The position numbers and the translations under genes are program-made. From Oceaniglobus trochenteri (GTDB lineage Bacteria > Pseudomonadota > Alphaproteobacteria > Rhodobacterales > Rhodobacteraceae), in NCBI RefSeq assembly GCF_020529025.1, contig NZ_JACNMM010000002.1, forward strand, positions 434,001-498,000: a stretch of 64,000 nucleotides of DNA. The letters are read 5' to 3'. Below, in pieces: positions 17,391 through 26,647 of this stretch (positions are counted from its first letter, which is position 1; every line of letters begins with the position of its first letter). The notes under the pieces were generated by a model that saw only the letters and a list, made by a program, of their open reading frames with translations, made no database searches and had not been told where the DNA came from.

Positions 17391-18783
17391 CCACCCCCGC
17401 CCCGCCTTCGGGTTTCTCCTCCGCGCGGGTGCCGCCGAACAGCGGCTTGCGCGGGCCGGCCTTGGCAGGGCCATACCAATCTTCGTTGCGGGTGGCATAC
17501 ATGGTTCCGGCCAATGCGCCGAAGGCCAGCGTCGACCCGGCCAGCAGCGCGTAATCCGCACTTTGCAGGATCAGGTACAACACGCCGTAAAGCACCACCA
17601 GCATCAGCCCCAGAACCAGCGTCCGCCGCCCCAGTTTCAACCCCCAGGCCCCGAACAGCACCAGAAGCGCGATGGTCGCCCCCGCCGAAAGGCCATAGGC
17701 CGCCCCGAAGCCGATCTGTTCGGCATAGGCGACCATCAGTAGGACAAAGACCGACTGCGCCAGTCCGATCAGGATGTATTGCACCGGATGTGCGGGCGCC
17801 CCCTGGCGGTTCTCGATCAGCAGGACCGACAGGAAGGTCAGGGCGATGAAAAGAATGCCGTATCGCGCCGCACGATAGGCCTTCTGATAAAAATCGTTGG
17901 GCTGGAAGAACCGCACGCCCAGGGCTTCACTTCGGGCGATGCGGTCATTGTCGTCGCGCGACATCTGCGGCAGGGCCCGGGCCAGGTGCGGGATGGTCCA
18001 GCGAGCGGAAAACCCATCCTCGCCCACCTCCGACCCATCGGGCAGGAAGGCGCCGGAAAAGCTGGGATGGGGCCAGTCGCTGTCCATCTCGATGGTGCTG
18101 TTGCGGCCGACCGGGGCGATCATCAGCTGTTCGGCGCCGTTGAAGCCCAGCTTCAGGGTCATCGCGCCCAGATCGCGCGGATCGCCCAGGGCGGCGATGA
18201 TCCCACCGGTTTCGCCCGCCGCGCGTGGCTCAAGCGGCACCTCCCTTTCGCCCACCTTCAGACTTGCCACACCGCGCAGGGCCCGGTTCGACGTCAGGCT
18301 CAGGTCAAGGGCGGCCTGATCCCACAGGATACGCTCGCCCTCCTGCAGCAATGCCTGGGCGCCCGATGGGTCCAAGGCAAAGCCCATGTCGGCCAGCGCG
18401 GTATAGACGGGCACGTCAAACAGGCCCCGGTGACGGATTTCGCTTTCGGTGGTGATGGTGGCGTCGAAACGCTCGGGGTAGATATAGATCGCGCCGCGCC
18501 GCGCAATTTCCACCACGTCGACGGATTCGATCCGCGTCAGCCCGGTGGCCGGATCAAGGATCTCGCGCCGTTCCGTCCGGGTCAGGGGGCCTTCCAGCGG
18601 CAAGACAAGGCGCGGGCCGGCAATCACCTGCCGCCCGCCCCACTCCTGCCCGACATCCTCGATGGTGCGGCGCGAATATTCCGCCCGCTCGCCCACGATC
18701 TCGCCGACGAAAAACAGCGGAATGAACATGAACAGGGCCAAAAGCCCGACGATCAGAAAACGAAAGCCCGCAGATCTCAGCAT
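17350..18783 (-). CDS. creD: CreD family inner-membrane protein
   Basis: 477 residues: one N-terminal helix (about 8-30), a large periplasmic domain (about 35-320) and about six C-terminal helices (about 330-445), the CreD layout. CreD belongs to the CreBC regulon in enterobacteria and is linked to cell envelope integrity and beta-lactam response; no creBC genes lie here. The C-terminal tail is proline and acid rich. It stands alone, between a convergent secreted protein and sdhB. Confidence 0.87.
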   Translation of the reverse strand: MLRSAGFRFLIVGLLALFMFIPLFFVGEIVGERAEYSRRTIEDVGQEWGGRQVIAGPRLVLPLEGPLTRTERREILDPATGLTRIESVDVVEIARRGAIYIYPERFDATITTESEIRHRGLFDVPVYTALADMGFALDPSGAQALLQEGERILWDQAALDLSLTSNRALRGVASLKVGEREVPLEPRAAGETGGIIAALGDPRDLGAMTLKLGFNGAEQLMIAPVGRNSTIEMDSDWPHPSFSGAFLPDGSEVGEDGFSARWTIPHLARALPQMSRDDNDRIARSEALGVRFFQPNDFYQKAYRAARYGILFIALTFLSVLLIENRQGAPAHPVQYILIGLAQSVFVLLMVAYAEQIGFGAAYGLSAGATIALLVLFGAWGLKLGRRTLVLGLMLVVLYGVLYLILQSADYALLAGSTLAFGALAGTMYATRNEDWYGPAKAGPRKPLFGGTRAEEKPEGGAGVVSSDAEPPRLPDQ

Positions 18784-18900
18784 GTCATGCCCCCTTGTCC
18801 AGAAAGGCAGAATGCCGCCTCACGGTCCGGCGGCAAGGGGCAATGTGCCAGAGCGCAGGTACAAGGGGCGGACCGGCAAAGTTCCGCCCGCCCCCAAGCG

Positions 18901-19680
18901 TCAGATGGTGCGTTCGACCATCAGTTTCTTGATCTGGCCGATGGCCCGCGCCGGGTTCAGGCCCTTGGGGCAGGTCTTGGCGCAGTTCATGATGGTGTGG
19001 CACCGGTAAAGCTTGAACGGGTCTTCCAGATCGTCCAACCGCTCGCCCGTCGCCTCATCGCGGCTGTCGATGATCCAGCGATAGGCATGGAGCAGCGCGG
19101 CAGGGCCAAGATAGCGGTCGCCGTTCCACCAGTAGGACGGGCAGGAGGTGGAGCAGCAGGCGCACATCACGCATTCATAAAGACCGTCCAGCTTCTTGCG
19201 GTCCTCGATGCTCTGCTTCCACTCCTTGGCGGGCCGGGTCGTGGTGGTTTCCAGCCAAGGCATCACGCTTTCATGCTGGGCATAGAAATGGGTCAGGTCG
19301 GGGATCAGGTCCTTGACCACGGGCATGTGGGGAAGCGGGTAAATCTTCACGTCGCCCTTGATTTCGTCCATGCCATAGATGCAGGCCAGCGTGTTGATCC
19401 CGTCGATGTTCATGGCGCAGCTGCCGCAGATCCCCTCGCGGCACGACCTGCGGAAGGTCAGCGTCGGGTCGATCTCGTTCTTGATCTTGATGAGGGCATC
19501 CAGAACCATCGGACCGCAGGTGTCCATATCGACGAAGTAATTGTCGACACGGGGGTTTTCGCCGTCATCGGGATTCCAGCGATAGATGCTGAACTTGCGC
19601 AGGTTCGTCGCGCCCTCGGGCTTGGGCCATGTCTTGCCGGTGCGGATGCGGCTGTTCTTGGGCAGGGTCAGTTGAACCAT
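18901..19680 (-). CDS. sdhB: succinate dehydrogenase iron-sulfur subunit
   Basis: 259 residues. It carries electrons from FAD in SdhA to quinone. The three cluster motifs are present: 2Fe-2S cysteines C80, C85, C88 and C100; a 4Fe-4S group in C-V-M-C-A-C-C; and a 3Fe-4S group with [12 protein letters not shown]. Last gene of the sdh operon, separated from sdhA by three small exported-protein genes, as in some relatives. ATG 19680 is preceded by a GGAG site. Confidence 0.97.
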   Translation of the reverse strand: MVQLTLPKNSRIRTGKTWPKPEGATNLRKFSIYRWNPDDGENPRVDNYFVDMDTCGPMVLDALIKIKNEIDPTLTFRRSCREGICGSCAMNIDGINTLACIYGMDEIKGDVKIYPLPHMPVVKDLIPDLTHFYAQHESVMPWLETTTTRPAKEWKQSIEDRKKLDGLYECVMCACCSTSCPSYWWNGDRYLGPAALLHAYRWIIDSRDEATGERLDDLEDPFKLYRCHTIMNCAKTCPKGLNPARAIGQIKKLMVERTI

Positions 19681-19690
19681 GGGTGGGCTC

Positions 19691-20002
19691 CTATCTAAGC
19701 AGGGCGGGCAGACCTTGGGTCGCCAGACATTGAATTGTGGCCGGGCGCGACAGGATGCCGCTTACGGTTTCCACGGTGCTGGCCGTCGCGCCCGTCAGGC
19801 TGTCCGAGGCCAGAGCCAGAAGCTCGGGCGAATTGGCGTTGTCGATCACGCAGTCGCTGGCCGGTTCGATCGGAACACCGGGCAGTTTCTGCGCCAGAAC
19901 CGGGCGGATCGCCGATTTCGCCGCCGCGCGGGTCACCTCGTCGCGGGTGGGCAGCGCACAGCCTGCAACGGCCAGAAGGGAAAGAATCAGCAAAGCTCTC
20001 AT
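19691..20002 (-). CDS. small lipoprotein within the sdh operon
   Basis: 103 residues from ATG 20002, chosen because it starts a lipoprotein signal with lipobox L-A-V-A-G-C (Cys15). The mature part contains two cysteines and no recognised domain. Its ATG shares one base with the stop of the preceding gene (TAATG), and it ends 10 bases before sdhB, so it must be co-translated with succinate dehydrogenase genes. Function unknown. Confidence 0.65.
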   Translation of the reverse strand: MRALLILSLLAVAGCALPTRDEVTRAAAKSAIRPVLAQKLPGVPIEPASDCVIDNANSPELLALASDSLTGATASTVETVSGILSRPATIQCLATQGLPALLR

Positions 20003-20283
20003 TACAACACCAGAGGCCGGATTGGCCCCTGCCCCGATTTTTCGCGCACGCAACTATCATAGACCTGGTAGGGGTCGCGCTGGCGGAAGATGTCGCTGCT
20101 GACACCCAGTTTCACCTTGCTGCGCGCCCCGCCGGTGCCGATCCCGATGCCGACTTCGCCGGTCACGCCATCGGCCGCACGCGCGCGCTCTTCGCACTGG
20201 CGCGCCGCCAGTTCCGGCGAGATGGGCGCGCAGGCCGCAAGCAGCCCGGCCATGACGACAAGACATGGTGCGAGGTGTTTCAT
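20002..20283 (-). CDS. small lipoprotein within the sdh operon
   Basis: 93 residues from ATG 20283, with a lipobox L-L-A-A-C near residue 18. The mature part has a basic, glycine-rich centre and two further cysteines (C-E-E-R and D-S-C). It overlaps both neighbours by one base (TGATG upstream, TAATG downstream). No family recognised; an envelope role is inferred only from the signal. Confidence 0.62.
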   Translation of the reverse strand: MKHLAPCLVVMAGLLAACAPISPELAARQCEERARAADGVTGEVGIGIGTGGARSKVKLGVSSDIFRQRDPYQVYDSCVREKSGQGPIRPLVL

Positions 20284-20624
20284 CAGCAACCGTACGCCCG
20301 GCGGACATCATCCTTGATGATGTAACCCGAACCGCCCGAAAACGCCGAATCCGAAGGCCGGTACGGATAGCCGCAGATGGCATGGCGCGGCGTGGCGTGC
20401 GCCGTCACCACCGGACGCACCGGAGCGGACGGGGTTGTCGAAAGGACCACGCTCTCACGCACGACACCATAACGCCCGGCATCGCGGCAGACGAGCGAGC
20501 CGCCCTCGTTCCGCATGACATATCCGATCGGGCAGGTGATCTCACCGCGCCCGCCCGCAAAGGATGGCGCGGCAAACAGCACCGACGCCCCCAGCGCGGC
20601 CAAGATGGCAAGCCCCCGGCGCAT
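20283..20624 (-). CDS. small secreted protein directly after sdhA
   Basis: 113 residues with a clear Sec signal peptide (cleavage near A-P-S-F-A, residue 23). The mature protein has four cysteines (I-T-C, V-C, I-C-G and the C-terminal Cys), suggesting disulfides in the periplasm. Starts in the sdhA stop (TGATG). Unknown function; co-transcription with sdh is certain from the overlaps. Confidence 0.65.
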   Translation of the reverse strand: MRRGLAILAALGASVLFAAPSFAGGRGEITCPIGYVMRNEGGSLVCRDAGRYGVVRESVVLSTTPSAPVRPVVTAHATPRHAICGYPYRPSDSAFSGGSGYIIKDDVRRAYGC

Positions 20625-22429
20625 CAGTACACCCGCTTCTTGGGCGCGATCTTCTTCAGGTCGATCCCGCCGTCGTTGTGGCTTGTCAGGGGTTGCAGAT
20701 GCACGCCGCGATAGCCCAGCGATGCCTCCTGCCCCTTGAACCAGACCAGGCTGTGCTTGCGCCAGTTCTCGTCGTCACGGTCGGGATAATCCTCGTGGGC
20801 ATGGGCGCCCCGGCTTTCCTTGCGCGCCGCCGCCGCCGTGATGGTGGCCACGGCGTTGGGCATCAGGTTTTCCAGCTCCAGCGTCTCCATCAGGTCGCTG
20901 TTCCAGATCATCGAGGTATCGGTCACCTTGATGTCGTTCAGCTTGGCCGCGACCTCGTTCATCTTCTGGCGGCCTTCCTCCAGCGTCTTGTCGGTGCGGA
21001 AAACGGCGGCGTCCTGCTGCATGGTCTTCTGCATCTCAAGGCGCAGTTCGGCGGTCGGCACATGGCCTTTGGCATAGCGCAGCCCGTCGAAGCGCGACAG
21101 CGCCGCCTGAACCGAACGCTGGTTCGGCGTCGGCACCCGCGTTGACGGATCGACGATCTCACCCGCGCGAATGGCCGCGGCCCGCCCGAAGACCACAAGG
21201 TCGATCAGCGAGTTCGAGCCAAGCCGGTTCGCCCCGTGCACGCTCGCACAGCCCGCCTCGCCCACGGCCATCAGACCGGGGCTGATATTGTCGGGCTTGT
21301 CCGCCGTCGGCGCCAGAACCTCACCCCAGTAATTTGTCGGGATGCCGCCCATGTTGTAGTGAACCGTGGGCAGAACCGGGATCGGCTCCTTGGTCACGTC
21401 CACGCCGGCAAAGATGCGGGCGGATTCCGAGATTCCGGGCAGGCGTTCGTGCAGCGCCTCTTTCGGCAGGTGGTTCAGGTTCAGGTGAATGTGATCGCCG
21501 TCCTTGCCCACGCCGCGCCCTTCGCGGATCTCCATGGTCATGCAGCGGCTGACCACGTCGCGGCTGGCCAGATCCTTGTAGGTGGGGGCATAGCGTTCCA
21601 TGAACCGCTCACCCTCGGAGTTGGTCAGGTATCCGCCCTCGCCCCGCGCGCCCTCGGTGATCAGACAGCCGGCGCCGTAGATCCCGGTGGGGTGGAACTG
21701 CACGAACTCCATATCCTGCAGCGGCAGACCGGCCCGGGCCGTCATGCCGCCGCCATCGCCGGTGCAGGTATGCGCCGAGGTGGCGGAAAAATACGCCCGA
21801 CCATAGCCACCGGTGGCCAGAACCACCATCTTGGCCGCGAAAAGGTGCAATGTGCCATCGTCCAGCTTCCAGCACAACACGCCCTGGCAGACGCCATCGT
21901 CGGACATGATCAGATCGATGGCGAAATACTCGATATAGAACTTCGCCTTCTGCTTCAGGCTCTGGCCGTAAAGCGTGTGCAAGATCGCATGGCCGGTCCG
22001 GTCGGCGGCGGCACAGGTGCGCTGCACCGGGGGGCCTTCACCGAATTCGGTGGTGTGGCCGCCGAAGGGGCGCTGATAGATCTTGCCCTCTTCGGTGGGC
22101 GAGAAGGGCACGCCGTAATGCTCAAGCTCGTAAACCGCCTTGGGCGCCTCGCGGGCCAGGTATTCCATGGCATCCGTATCGCCCAGCCAGTCCGACCCCT
22201 TCACCGTGTCGTACATGTGCCACTGCCAGTTGTCGGGGCCCATGTTCGACAGGCTTGCGGCGATGCCGCCCTGGGCCGCCACGGTGTGGCTGCGCGTCGG
22301 GAAAACCTTGGTCACGCAGGCGGTGCGCAGGCCCTGTTCGGCCATCCCCAGCGTCGCGCGCAGGCCCGCACCGCCCGCCCCCACGACCACAACATCATAT
22401 TCGTGCGTTTCGTATTCATAAGCAGCCAT
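20624..22429 (-). CDS. sdhA: succinate dehydrogenase flavoprotein subunit
   Basis: 601 residues, the usual length. It oxidises succinate to fumarate on the cytoplasmic face of the inner membrane. FAD-binding V-V-G-A-G-G-A-G-L (14-22) and the covalent FAD histidine H48 in T-R-S-H-T are visible, as are the active-site blocks H-P-T-G-I-Y-G and T-E-G-A-R-G-E-G-G. Downstream of sdhC and sdhD by 24 bases and coupled to a small exported-protein gene at its stop. Confidence 0.97.
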   Translation of the reverse strand: MAAYEYETHEYDVVVVGAGGAGLRATLGMAEQGLRTACVTKVFPTRSHTVAAQGGIAASLSNMGPDNWQWHMYDTVKGSDWLGDTDAMEYLAREAPKAVYELEHYGVPFSPTEEGKIYQRPFGGHTTEFGEGPPVQRTCAAADRTGHAILHTLYGQSLKQKAKFYIEYFAIDLIMSDDGVCQGVLCWKLDDGTLHLFAAKMVVLATGGYGRAYFSATSAHTCTGDGGGMTARAGLPLQDMEFVQFHPTGIYGAGCLITEGARGEGGYLTNSEGERFMERYAPTYKDLASRDVVSRCMTMEIREGRGVGKDGDHIHLNLNHLPKEALHERLPGISESARIFAGVDVTKEPIPVLPTVHYNMGGIPTNYWGEVLAPTADKPDNISPGLMAVGEAGCASVHGANRLGSNSLIDLVVFGRAAAIRAGEIVDPSTRVPTPNQRSVQAALSRFDGLRYAKGHVPTAELRLEMQKTMQQDAAVFRTDKTLEEGRQKMNEVAAKLNDIKVTDTSMIWNSDLMETLELENLMPNAVATITAAAARKESRGAHAHEDYPDRDDENWRKHSLVWFKGQEASLGYRGVHLQPLTSHNDGGIDLKKIAPKKRVY

Positions 22430-22453
22430 AGGCCGAACTCCCGTGCGTTGGCG

Positions 22454-22825
22454 TCAGAGCGCGATGCGTGCGATTGCGAAAAGGCCGGTCGCCGCCGCCG
22501 CGTAGGACAGGCAGATCACGCCGATGATCAGCGCCTTGCGCGTCAGTCCGCCGGTATAATCCTCGATCAGCACCTGCGCGCCGTTCTTGAAGTGCATGAA
22601 CCCCACCGCGATGGTCAGCGCCGCGACGATGGCCGGGAAGGGGCGCGAGAAATAATCCAGCGCCTCAAGGTGCGGGCGGCCCAGCATCGGGCCGAAGGTG
22701 AAAACGAAAAGCGGCACCAGGATGATCAGGGCAACCGAGCTGATCGTCATCGACCAGTGATGCGCCGTTCCCGATTTTGCCGACCCAAGGCCCACGGCCC
22801 GCTTGCGATCTGTCAGAAATCTCAT
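22454..22825 (-). CDS. sdhD: succinate dehydrogenase membrane anchor subunit
   Basis: 123 residues with three hydrophobic helices (about 30-50, 60-80 and 95-118). The H-F-K-N-G segment near residue 82 resembles the haem-ligand/quinone region of SdhD. ATG 22825 follows the sdhC stop by 11 bases. The longer open frame overlapping sdhC is not coding. Confidence 0.93.
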   Translation of the reverse strand: MRFLTDRKRAVGLGSAKSGTAHHWSMTISSVALIILVPLFVFTFGPMLGRPHLEALDYFSRPFPAIVAALTIAVGFMHFKNGAQVLIEDYTGGLTRKALIIGVICLSYAAAATGLFAIARIAL

Positions 22826-22836
22826 GTTACTCGCTC

Positions 22837-23220
22837 CTACACCAGGGCCACGGTCAACAGCGTCAGAAGGACAGAACCGCCGATGCAGCCCCAGCCCAGC
22901 TTCTCGGCGAATTCCACTTCGTACCCCCGGCCCGTGTCCCAATAGAGATGCCGCAGCCCCGCCAGCGTGTGATACCAAAGGCCCCAAACCGACAGGAACA
23001 TCACCAGATCGCCGAACCAGCTGGTGATGAAGCCATCCGCGGTGGCAAAGGCATCGGGCGATGTCGCCGCAGCCAGGAACCACCACACGATCAGCAGCGC
23101 CGCAACCAGCATCGCGTTGCCGGTGATCCGCGTCAGGATCGACGTCATCGAGGTCAGCTGGGGGCGGTAGATGCTCAGGTGTGGCGACAGGGGCCGGTTG
23201 CCGCGGTTAACGTCTGCCAT
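22837..23220 (-). CDS. sdhC: succinate dehydrogenase cytochrome b556 subunit
   Basis: 127 residues. Family motifs are visible: R-P-L-S-P-H-L-S-I-Y near residue 9 and H-T-L-A-G-L-R-H-L around 83-92 (haem-binding histidine), plus three membrane helices. ATG 23220 is the standard start; the open frame further upstream is not coding. First gene of the sdhCDAB unit, with a 258-base leader that holds a paired palindrome 144-174 bases upstream. Confidence 0.94.
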   Translation of the reverse strand: MADVNRGNRPLSPHLSIYRPQLTSMTSILTRITGNAMLVAALLIVWWFLAAATSPDAFATADGFITSWFGDLVMFLSVWGLWYHTLAGLRHLYWDTGRGYEVEFAEKLGWGCIGGSVLLTLLTVALV

Positions 23221-23363
23221 GGAAAAATCCTCGTATTGCGCACCGCCCCGATCGGGCCAATGGTAGCTTTCGGCGCACCTTACGCCCGTTACCGTGCCCA
23301 AGTCACGACCCCACGGCGATTTTCCGGCCACATTTCGCCGCTTTCCCCTGGATCGCGCATTTT

Positions 23364-23394
23364 CGTGATCACGGGCAGATTTTTTGTGATCACA
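23364..23394 (-). promoter_or_regulatory. paired palindromic operator upstream of sdhC
   Basis: CGTGATCACG (23364-23373) and TGTGATCACA (23385-23394) are two 10-bp palindromes spaced exactly 21 bases start to start, two helical turns. The same pair with the same spacing lies before sucC. Its distance from the sdhC start suggests an activator or looping site; the binding protein is unknown. Confidence 0.7.
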
Positions 23395-23420
23395 AGAGGA
23401 CGGGCCGCGCCCCACCCCCT

Positions 23421-23453
23421 CTTTCTTGCCTTCCAATACTCCCGCCGGAGGCG
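23421..23453 (-). repeat. dispersed intergenic repeat, copy 1
   Basis: On the minus strand: CCTCCGGCGGGAGTATT then GGAAGGCAAGAAAG. It lies just after the mch stop. Four related copies are at 40261, 41821, 48819 and 55400. Confidence 0.6.
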
Positions 23454-23478
23454 CCCGCACTCTCGCCCGGCGGCACCG

Positions 23479-24504
23479 TCAAAGGGGAATCACCGCCCAA
23501 TAGTCCAGGTCCAGCAGGACATGGGGCAGATAGCGGCCGGCCTCGTCCTTCACCCCCTGCCCGTCTCCTTTCACGGCGACGGTGCGCAGTCGGATCGCCC
23601 CGACGCCCGGCGCCGTCGTCTCGGCCAGGTCCAGAACCTGTGACCAGGCGCGCACCGTATCCCCCGCCACGCAAGGGTTGGCATGGGCACCGCCATTCAG
23701 CGCCACGATCATCTGGGCATTGGCCAGCCCGTTGAAACTCAGCGCACGGGCCAACGATATGACATGGCCACCATAGATCAGCCGGCCGCCCTCGCGCTGG
23801 GAGGCATCGAAATGCACCTTCGCGGTATTCTGCCACAGGCGCGTGGCTAGCATGTGTTCGGCCTCTTCGATGGTCACGCCATCGACATGGTCGATCACCT
23901 CGCCGACGGCATAGTCACTCCAGCGGTGCGGCTCACCGGCCTGGGTGAAATCGTAGCCGGTGAAATCCAGCCCCCCGGGCAGAACCAGGTCGGCAGCGGC
24001 GACATGGAGGGCAAGGTCGGGGATCACCGTTTCCGGCGCCTCGCCCGGTGCGCGGCGGCGCACCATGACCCAGCGCACATAGCTCAGCACCGGCGTGCCG
24101 TGCTGGTTGGTGCCGGTTGTGCGCACCCAGAGCACGCCGGATTTGCCGTTGGAATTCTGCTTCAGCCCGATCACCTCGGACCGGCTTTGCAGCGTGTCGC
24201 CCGGCCAGACGGGGGCCAGCCACCGCCCCTCGGCATAGCCGAGGTTGGCGATGGCGTTCAGCGAAATATCGGGCACCGTCTTGCCGAAAACCACGTGGAA
24301 CGCGATCAGATCGTCCAGCGGCGCAGCGGGCAGACCGCAGGCCATTGCGAACCGGTCCGAGGAATAGAGCGCCCCCCGCGCCGGATAAAGCGCGTGATAA
24401 AGCGCCCTTTCCCCGGCCCCGACCGTGCGGGGCACCGCGTGGTCGATCACCTCGCCAAGGCGGTAATCCTCGAAGAACCGCCCCGGGTTGGTCTTGCCGC
24501 TCAC
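23479..24504 (-). CDS. mch: mesaconyl-C1-CoA hydratase (beta-methylmalyl-CoA dehydratase)
   Basis: 341 residues with two MaoC-like hot-dog domains (about 10-160 and 175-335). It interconverts mesaconyl-C1-CoA and erythro-beta-methylmalyl-CoA in the ethylmalonyl-CoA pathway. The G-R-F-F-E-D-Y N-terminus and the H-R-W-S-D-Y-A-V-G-E-V-I-D-H segment at the second domain match Mch. A GTG start at 24504 overlaps the preceding stop (GTGA). Same strand and operon-like context as mcl2 upstream and sdhCDAB downstream, an arrangement I know from Rhodobacter sphaeroides. Confidence 0.9.
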   Translation of the reverse strand: MSGKTNPGRFFEDYRLGEVIDHAVPRTVGAGERALYHALYPARGALYSSDRFAMACGLPAAPLDDLIAFHVVFGKTVPDISLNAIANLGYAEGRWLAPVWPGDTLQSRSEVIGLKQNSNGKSGVLWVRTTGTNQHGTPVLSYVRWVMVRRRAPGEAPETVIPDLALHVAAADLVLPGGLDFTGYDFTQAGEPHRWSDYAVGEVIDHVDGVTIEEAEHMLATRLWQNTAKVHFDASQREGGRLIYGGHVISLARALSFNGLANAQMIVALNGGAHANPCVAGDTVRAWSQVLDLAETTAPGVGAIRLRTVAVKGDGQGVKDEAGRYLPHVLLDLDYWAVIPL

Positions 24505-24713
24505 TGATGGCCCAGTTTCATGTCGGGGTCATAGGGTTTATCGATCACCTTGGTGACCGCCTGGGCGCAACGCATCACGCCGTTCGCCTGGTCAAAGGCA
24601 TAGGCGGGCGAGCCGTGCAGCACCCACCCCTTGCTCATCGCAAGCGAGACCTTGTGACAGAATTCCGAGGTGTCATCGCCGGTCAGCAACCGATAAATGG
24701 TGTGTTCAGCCAA
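24501..24713 (-). CDS. DUF1737 domain protein
   Basis: 70 residues, essentially one DUF1737 domain: Y-R-L-L-T-G-D-D-T-S-E-F-C near the start and G-W-V-L-H-G-S-P in the middle. The start is a TTG at 24713, inside the end of the upstream gene (8-base overlap), with a GGGAGT site 12 bases before it; no ATG is available. Function unknown; conserved between mcl2 and mch. Confidence 0.8.
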   Translation of the reverse strand: MAEHTIYRLLTGDDTSEFCHKVSLAMSKGWVLHGSPAYAFDQANGVMRCAQAVTKVIDKPYDPDMKLGHQ

Positions 24714-25251
24714 AGGGGTTCACTCCCAACAGAATGTGGATGCCCGACACGACGGCAAAGGCGACGATGGCCGCGATTGCCGCAGTCACTTCCTTCTTTA
24801 CCGGAACCGGATGGGCGGGGGCCGGATTCGGCACGGCGCGGTTGATCACGATCACCTCGGCCACGGCCCAGGCCAGAAGCCCGCCGAACAGCACGAACGA
24901 GGGCGTATCGCCGTTCACCAGAAGGTGCGCGATCGCCCAGACCTTGACTGCCGTCAGCTGCGGGTGGCGGATGAAGCGGGTGATCCGCGTCTTCGCCCCG
25001 CTGGCCGCGAAAAGATAGAAGGCAAACAGCATCAACAGGTTGTTGATGCCCGTCATCGCCGGAGAGCGACCCCAATAGAACGCGCCCTCGGCCCCGCGAT
25101 AGCCGATCACCATCAGCACGATCCCGATCACCGAAACAATCGCGACGATGCCCTTGCCCTTGTCGCCCATAGCGGCGCGGCTGTCGGGTGAAATTCGTTT
25201 CCAGAAATGGGCGCCCGACCACAGGATCAGGCCAAGGATGATGAGGATCAT
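24706..25251 (-). CDS. NnrU family membrane protein
   Basis: 181 residues with about five membrane helices. The H-P-Q-L-T-A-V-K-V-W-A segment near residue 96 and its length place it in the NnrU family (isoprenylcysteine-methyltransferase-like membrane proteins, named from nitric-oxide gene clusters). ATG 25251 overlaps the mcl2 stop by 4 bases (ATGA). No denitrification genes are nearby, so the NnrU name says little about its job here. Confidence 0.8.
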   Translation of the reverse strand: MILIILGLILWSGAHFWKRISPDSRAAMGDKGKGIVAIVSVIGIVLMVIGYRGAEGAFYWGRSPAMTGINNLLMLFAFYLFAASGAKTRITRFIRHPQLTAVKVWAIAHLLVNGDTPSFVLFGGLLAWAVAEVIVINRAVPNPAPAHPVPVKKEVTAAIAAIVAFAVVSGIHILLGVNPFG

Positions 25252-26120
25252 GAGTTCTCCAACGTGGCAATGGCTTCGGCTTTGGCCAAGGTCGCCTTTG
25301 CGGTGACGATATGCAAGTTCTCGACGATGCGCCCGTCCAGAACGGCCACACCCTGCCCGGCGGCGATGGCGGCATCGTGGGCTTCGATCTGGCGGCGGGC
25401 CAGGTCCAGCGCCTCGGGCGAAGGCGCGAAGATACCGTTGGCCACCGCCACCTGTGCCGGGTGGATCAGCGTCTTGCCATCCATCCCCAGGGCGCGGCCC
25501 TGTTCGCACTCGGCGCGCAGGCCCTCTTCGTCGCGGAAGGCGTTGTAGACGCCATCGACACAGGCGATGCCCGCCGCCCGCGCCGCCATCAGGCAGGTCT
25601 GCAATGCCATCATCATCTCCATGCGGTCGCCGCCGGTGGCACAGCCCAACTCGCGCGCCAGGTCGTTGGTGCCGATGACGAATCCCGCCATGCGCGGGGC
25701 GCGGGCCACGGCGGCGGCGTTCAGGATGCCTTCGCAGGTTTCCATCATCGCCCAGATCGCCGTCTCTCGGGTTTCGGGCCGGGCGTCCAGCCGGGCCGAC
25801 AGTTTCTTGATGTCCTCGGGGCCGTTCACCTTGGGCAGCAGGATCGCCTCGGGCGCGGCGGGGGCGATGGCGTGCAGGTCGTCATCGGCCCATTCGGTGT
25901 CGAACCCGTTGATCCGCACCATGGTTGTGCGCGCACCAAAGCCCCAGGCCAGCGTGGAGACAAGCGTGCCGCGCGCGTCGGCCTTGGCCGCGGGGGCCAC
26001 GGCATCTTCAAGATCGAAGATCACGGCATCGGTGGGCAGATCCCGCAGCTTTTGCAGCGCCCGTTCGTTCGAGGCCGGAACGTAAAGGACCGAGCGTAGG
26101 GGGCGTGACGTGGCGGACAT
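25248..26120 (-). CDS. mcl2: (3S)-malyl-CoA thioesterase (Mcl2, CitE-like)
   Basis: 290 residues, HpcH/HpaI aldolase-CitE family. D-L-E-D (36-39) and an E-T-C-E-G segment near residue 135 are metal and substrate ligands. In the ethylmalonyl-CoA pathway this paralogue hydrolyses malyl-CoA to malate, while Mcl1 (about 318 residues with a different N-terminus) is the lyase. The R-S-V-L-Y-V-P N-terminus, the length and the mch-sdh neighbourhood favour Mcl2. ATG 26120 has a GGAG site; the longer ORF upstream is not coding. Alternative: a generic CitE-like lyase. Confidence 0.85.
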   Translation of the reverse strand: MSATSRPLRSVLYVPASNERALQKLRDLPTDAVIFDLEDAVAPAAKADARGTLVSTLAWGFGARTTMVRINGFDTEWADDDLHAIAPAAPEAILLPKVNGPEDIKKLSARLDARPETRETAIWAMMETCEGILNAAAVARAPRMAGFVIGTNDLARELGCATGGDRMEMMMALQTCLMAARAAGIACVDGVYNAFRDEEGLRAECEQGRALGMDGKTLIHPAQVAVANGIFAPSPEALDLARRQIEAHDAAIAAGQGVAVLDGRIVENLHIVTAKATLAKAEAIATLENS

Positions 26121-26130
26121 GGCGATCTCC

Positions 26131-26143
26131 GTAATTATATTGC
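26131..26143 (-). promoter_or_regulatory. GTAATTATATTGC motif before mcl2
   Basis: An imperfect version of the ecm palindrome (GTAAT-N3-ATTAC, one arm reading ATTGC) sits 11-23 bases before the mcl2 ATG. Its position next to the ribosome site would suit a repressor or an untranslated leader element. Confidence 0.35.
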
Positions 26144-26315
26144 GCCAGAAAGCCCGCAAACGCACCATTCTGCAACCCCAAAGATGCCGCATCGCAGAAA
26201 TGGGCGCGAACGGCGCGTTAACCACTCTTTGCGATGCTGCGCGCAGGCTGGCGGCAGGCGTCGTGATCGGGCGGTTCCGGCATCGGCGCGCCACTTCGTA
26301 TCAAGGAGACACTTC

Positions 26316-26630
26316 ATGAAACGTGAAATTGCCGCCGCCTTTCTTGCGCTGGGTGCGCTGTTCCTTGCCACCGATCACGCCCTTGCCCAGTCGCGCAACT
26401 GTGCACCGCGCGCCGTGGTGGTGGAAAAGCTGAGCGCGCAGTTCGGCGAAACCCGCCAATCCATCGGGCTGGCCGGCCCCAACCAGGTGGTCGAGGTTTT
26501 CGCCTCGACCGAAACCGGCACCTGGAGCATCGTGGTCTCCACCGCTGCGGGCCTGTCCTGCATCGCGGCCTCGGGCCATGCCTTCGAGAACCTGGCAGAA
26601 TCGCCCGTCCCGGCCGGCAACCCGGCCTAG
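26316..26630 (+). CDS. small secreted protein
   Basis: 104 residues from ATG 26316, preceded by an AAGGAGA site 9 bases away. Signal peptide to about residue 24 (A-L-A-Q). The mature part has two cysteines (C near 29 and near 86) and a V-V-E-V-F-A-S-T-E-T-G-T-W-S segment common in small periplasmic proteins of Rhodobacterales. Divergent from mcl2. Function unknown. Confidence 0.7.
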   Translation: MKREIAAAFLALGALFLATDHALAQSRNCAPRAVVVEKLSAQFGETRQSIGLAGPNQVVEVFASTETGTWSIVVSTAAGLSCIAASGHAFENLAESPVPAGNPA

Positions 26631-26647
26631 GCTTCCGCGACGCGCCT

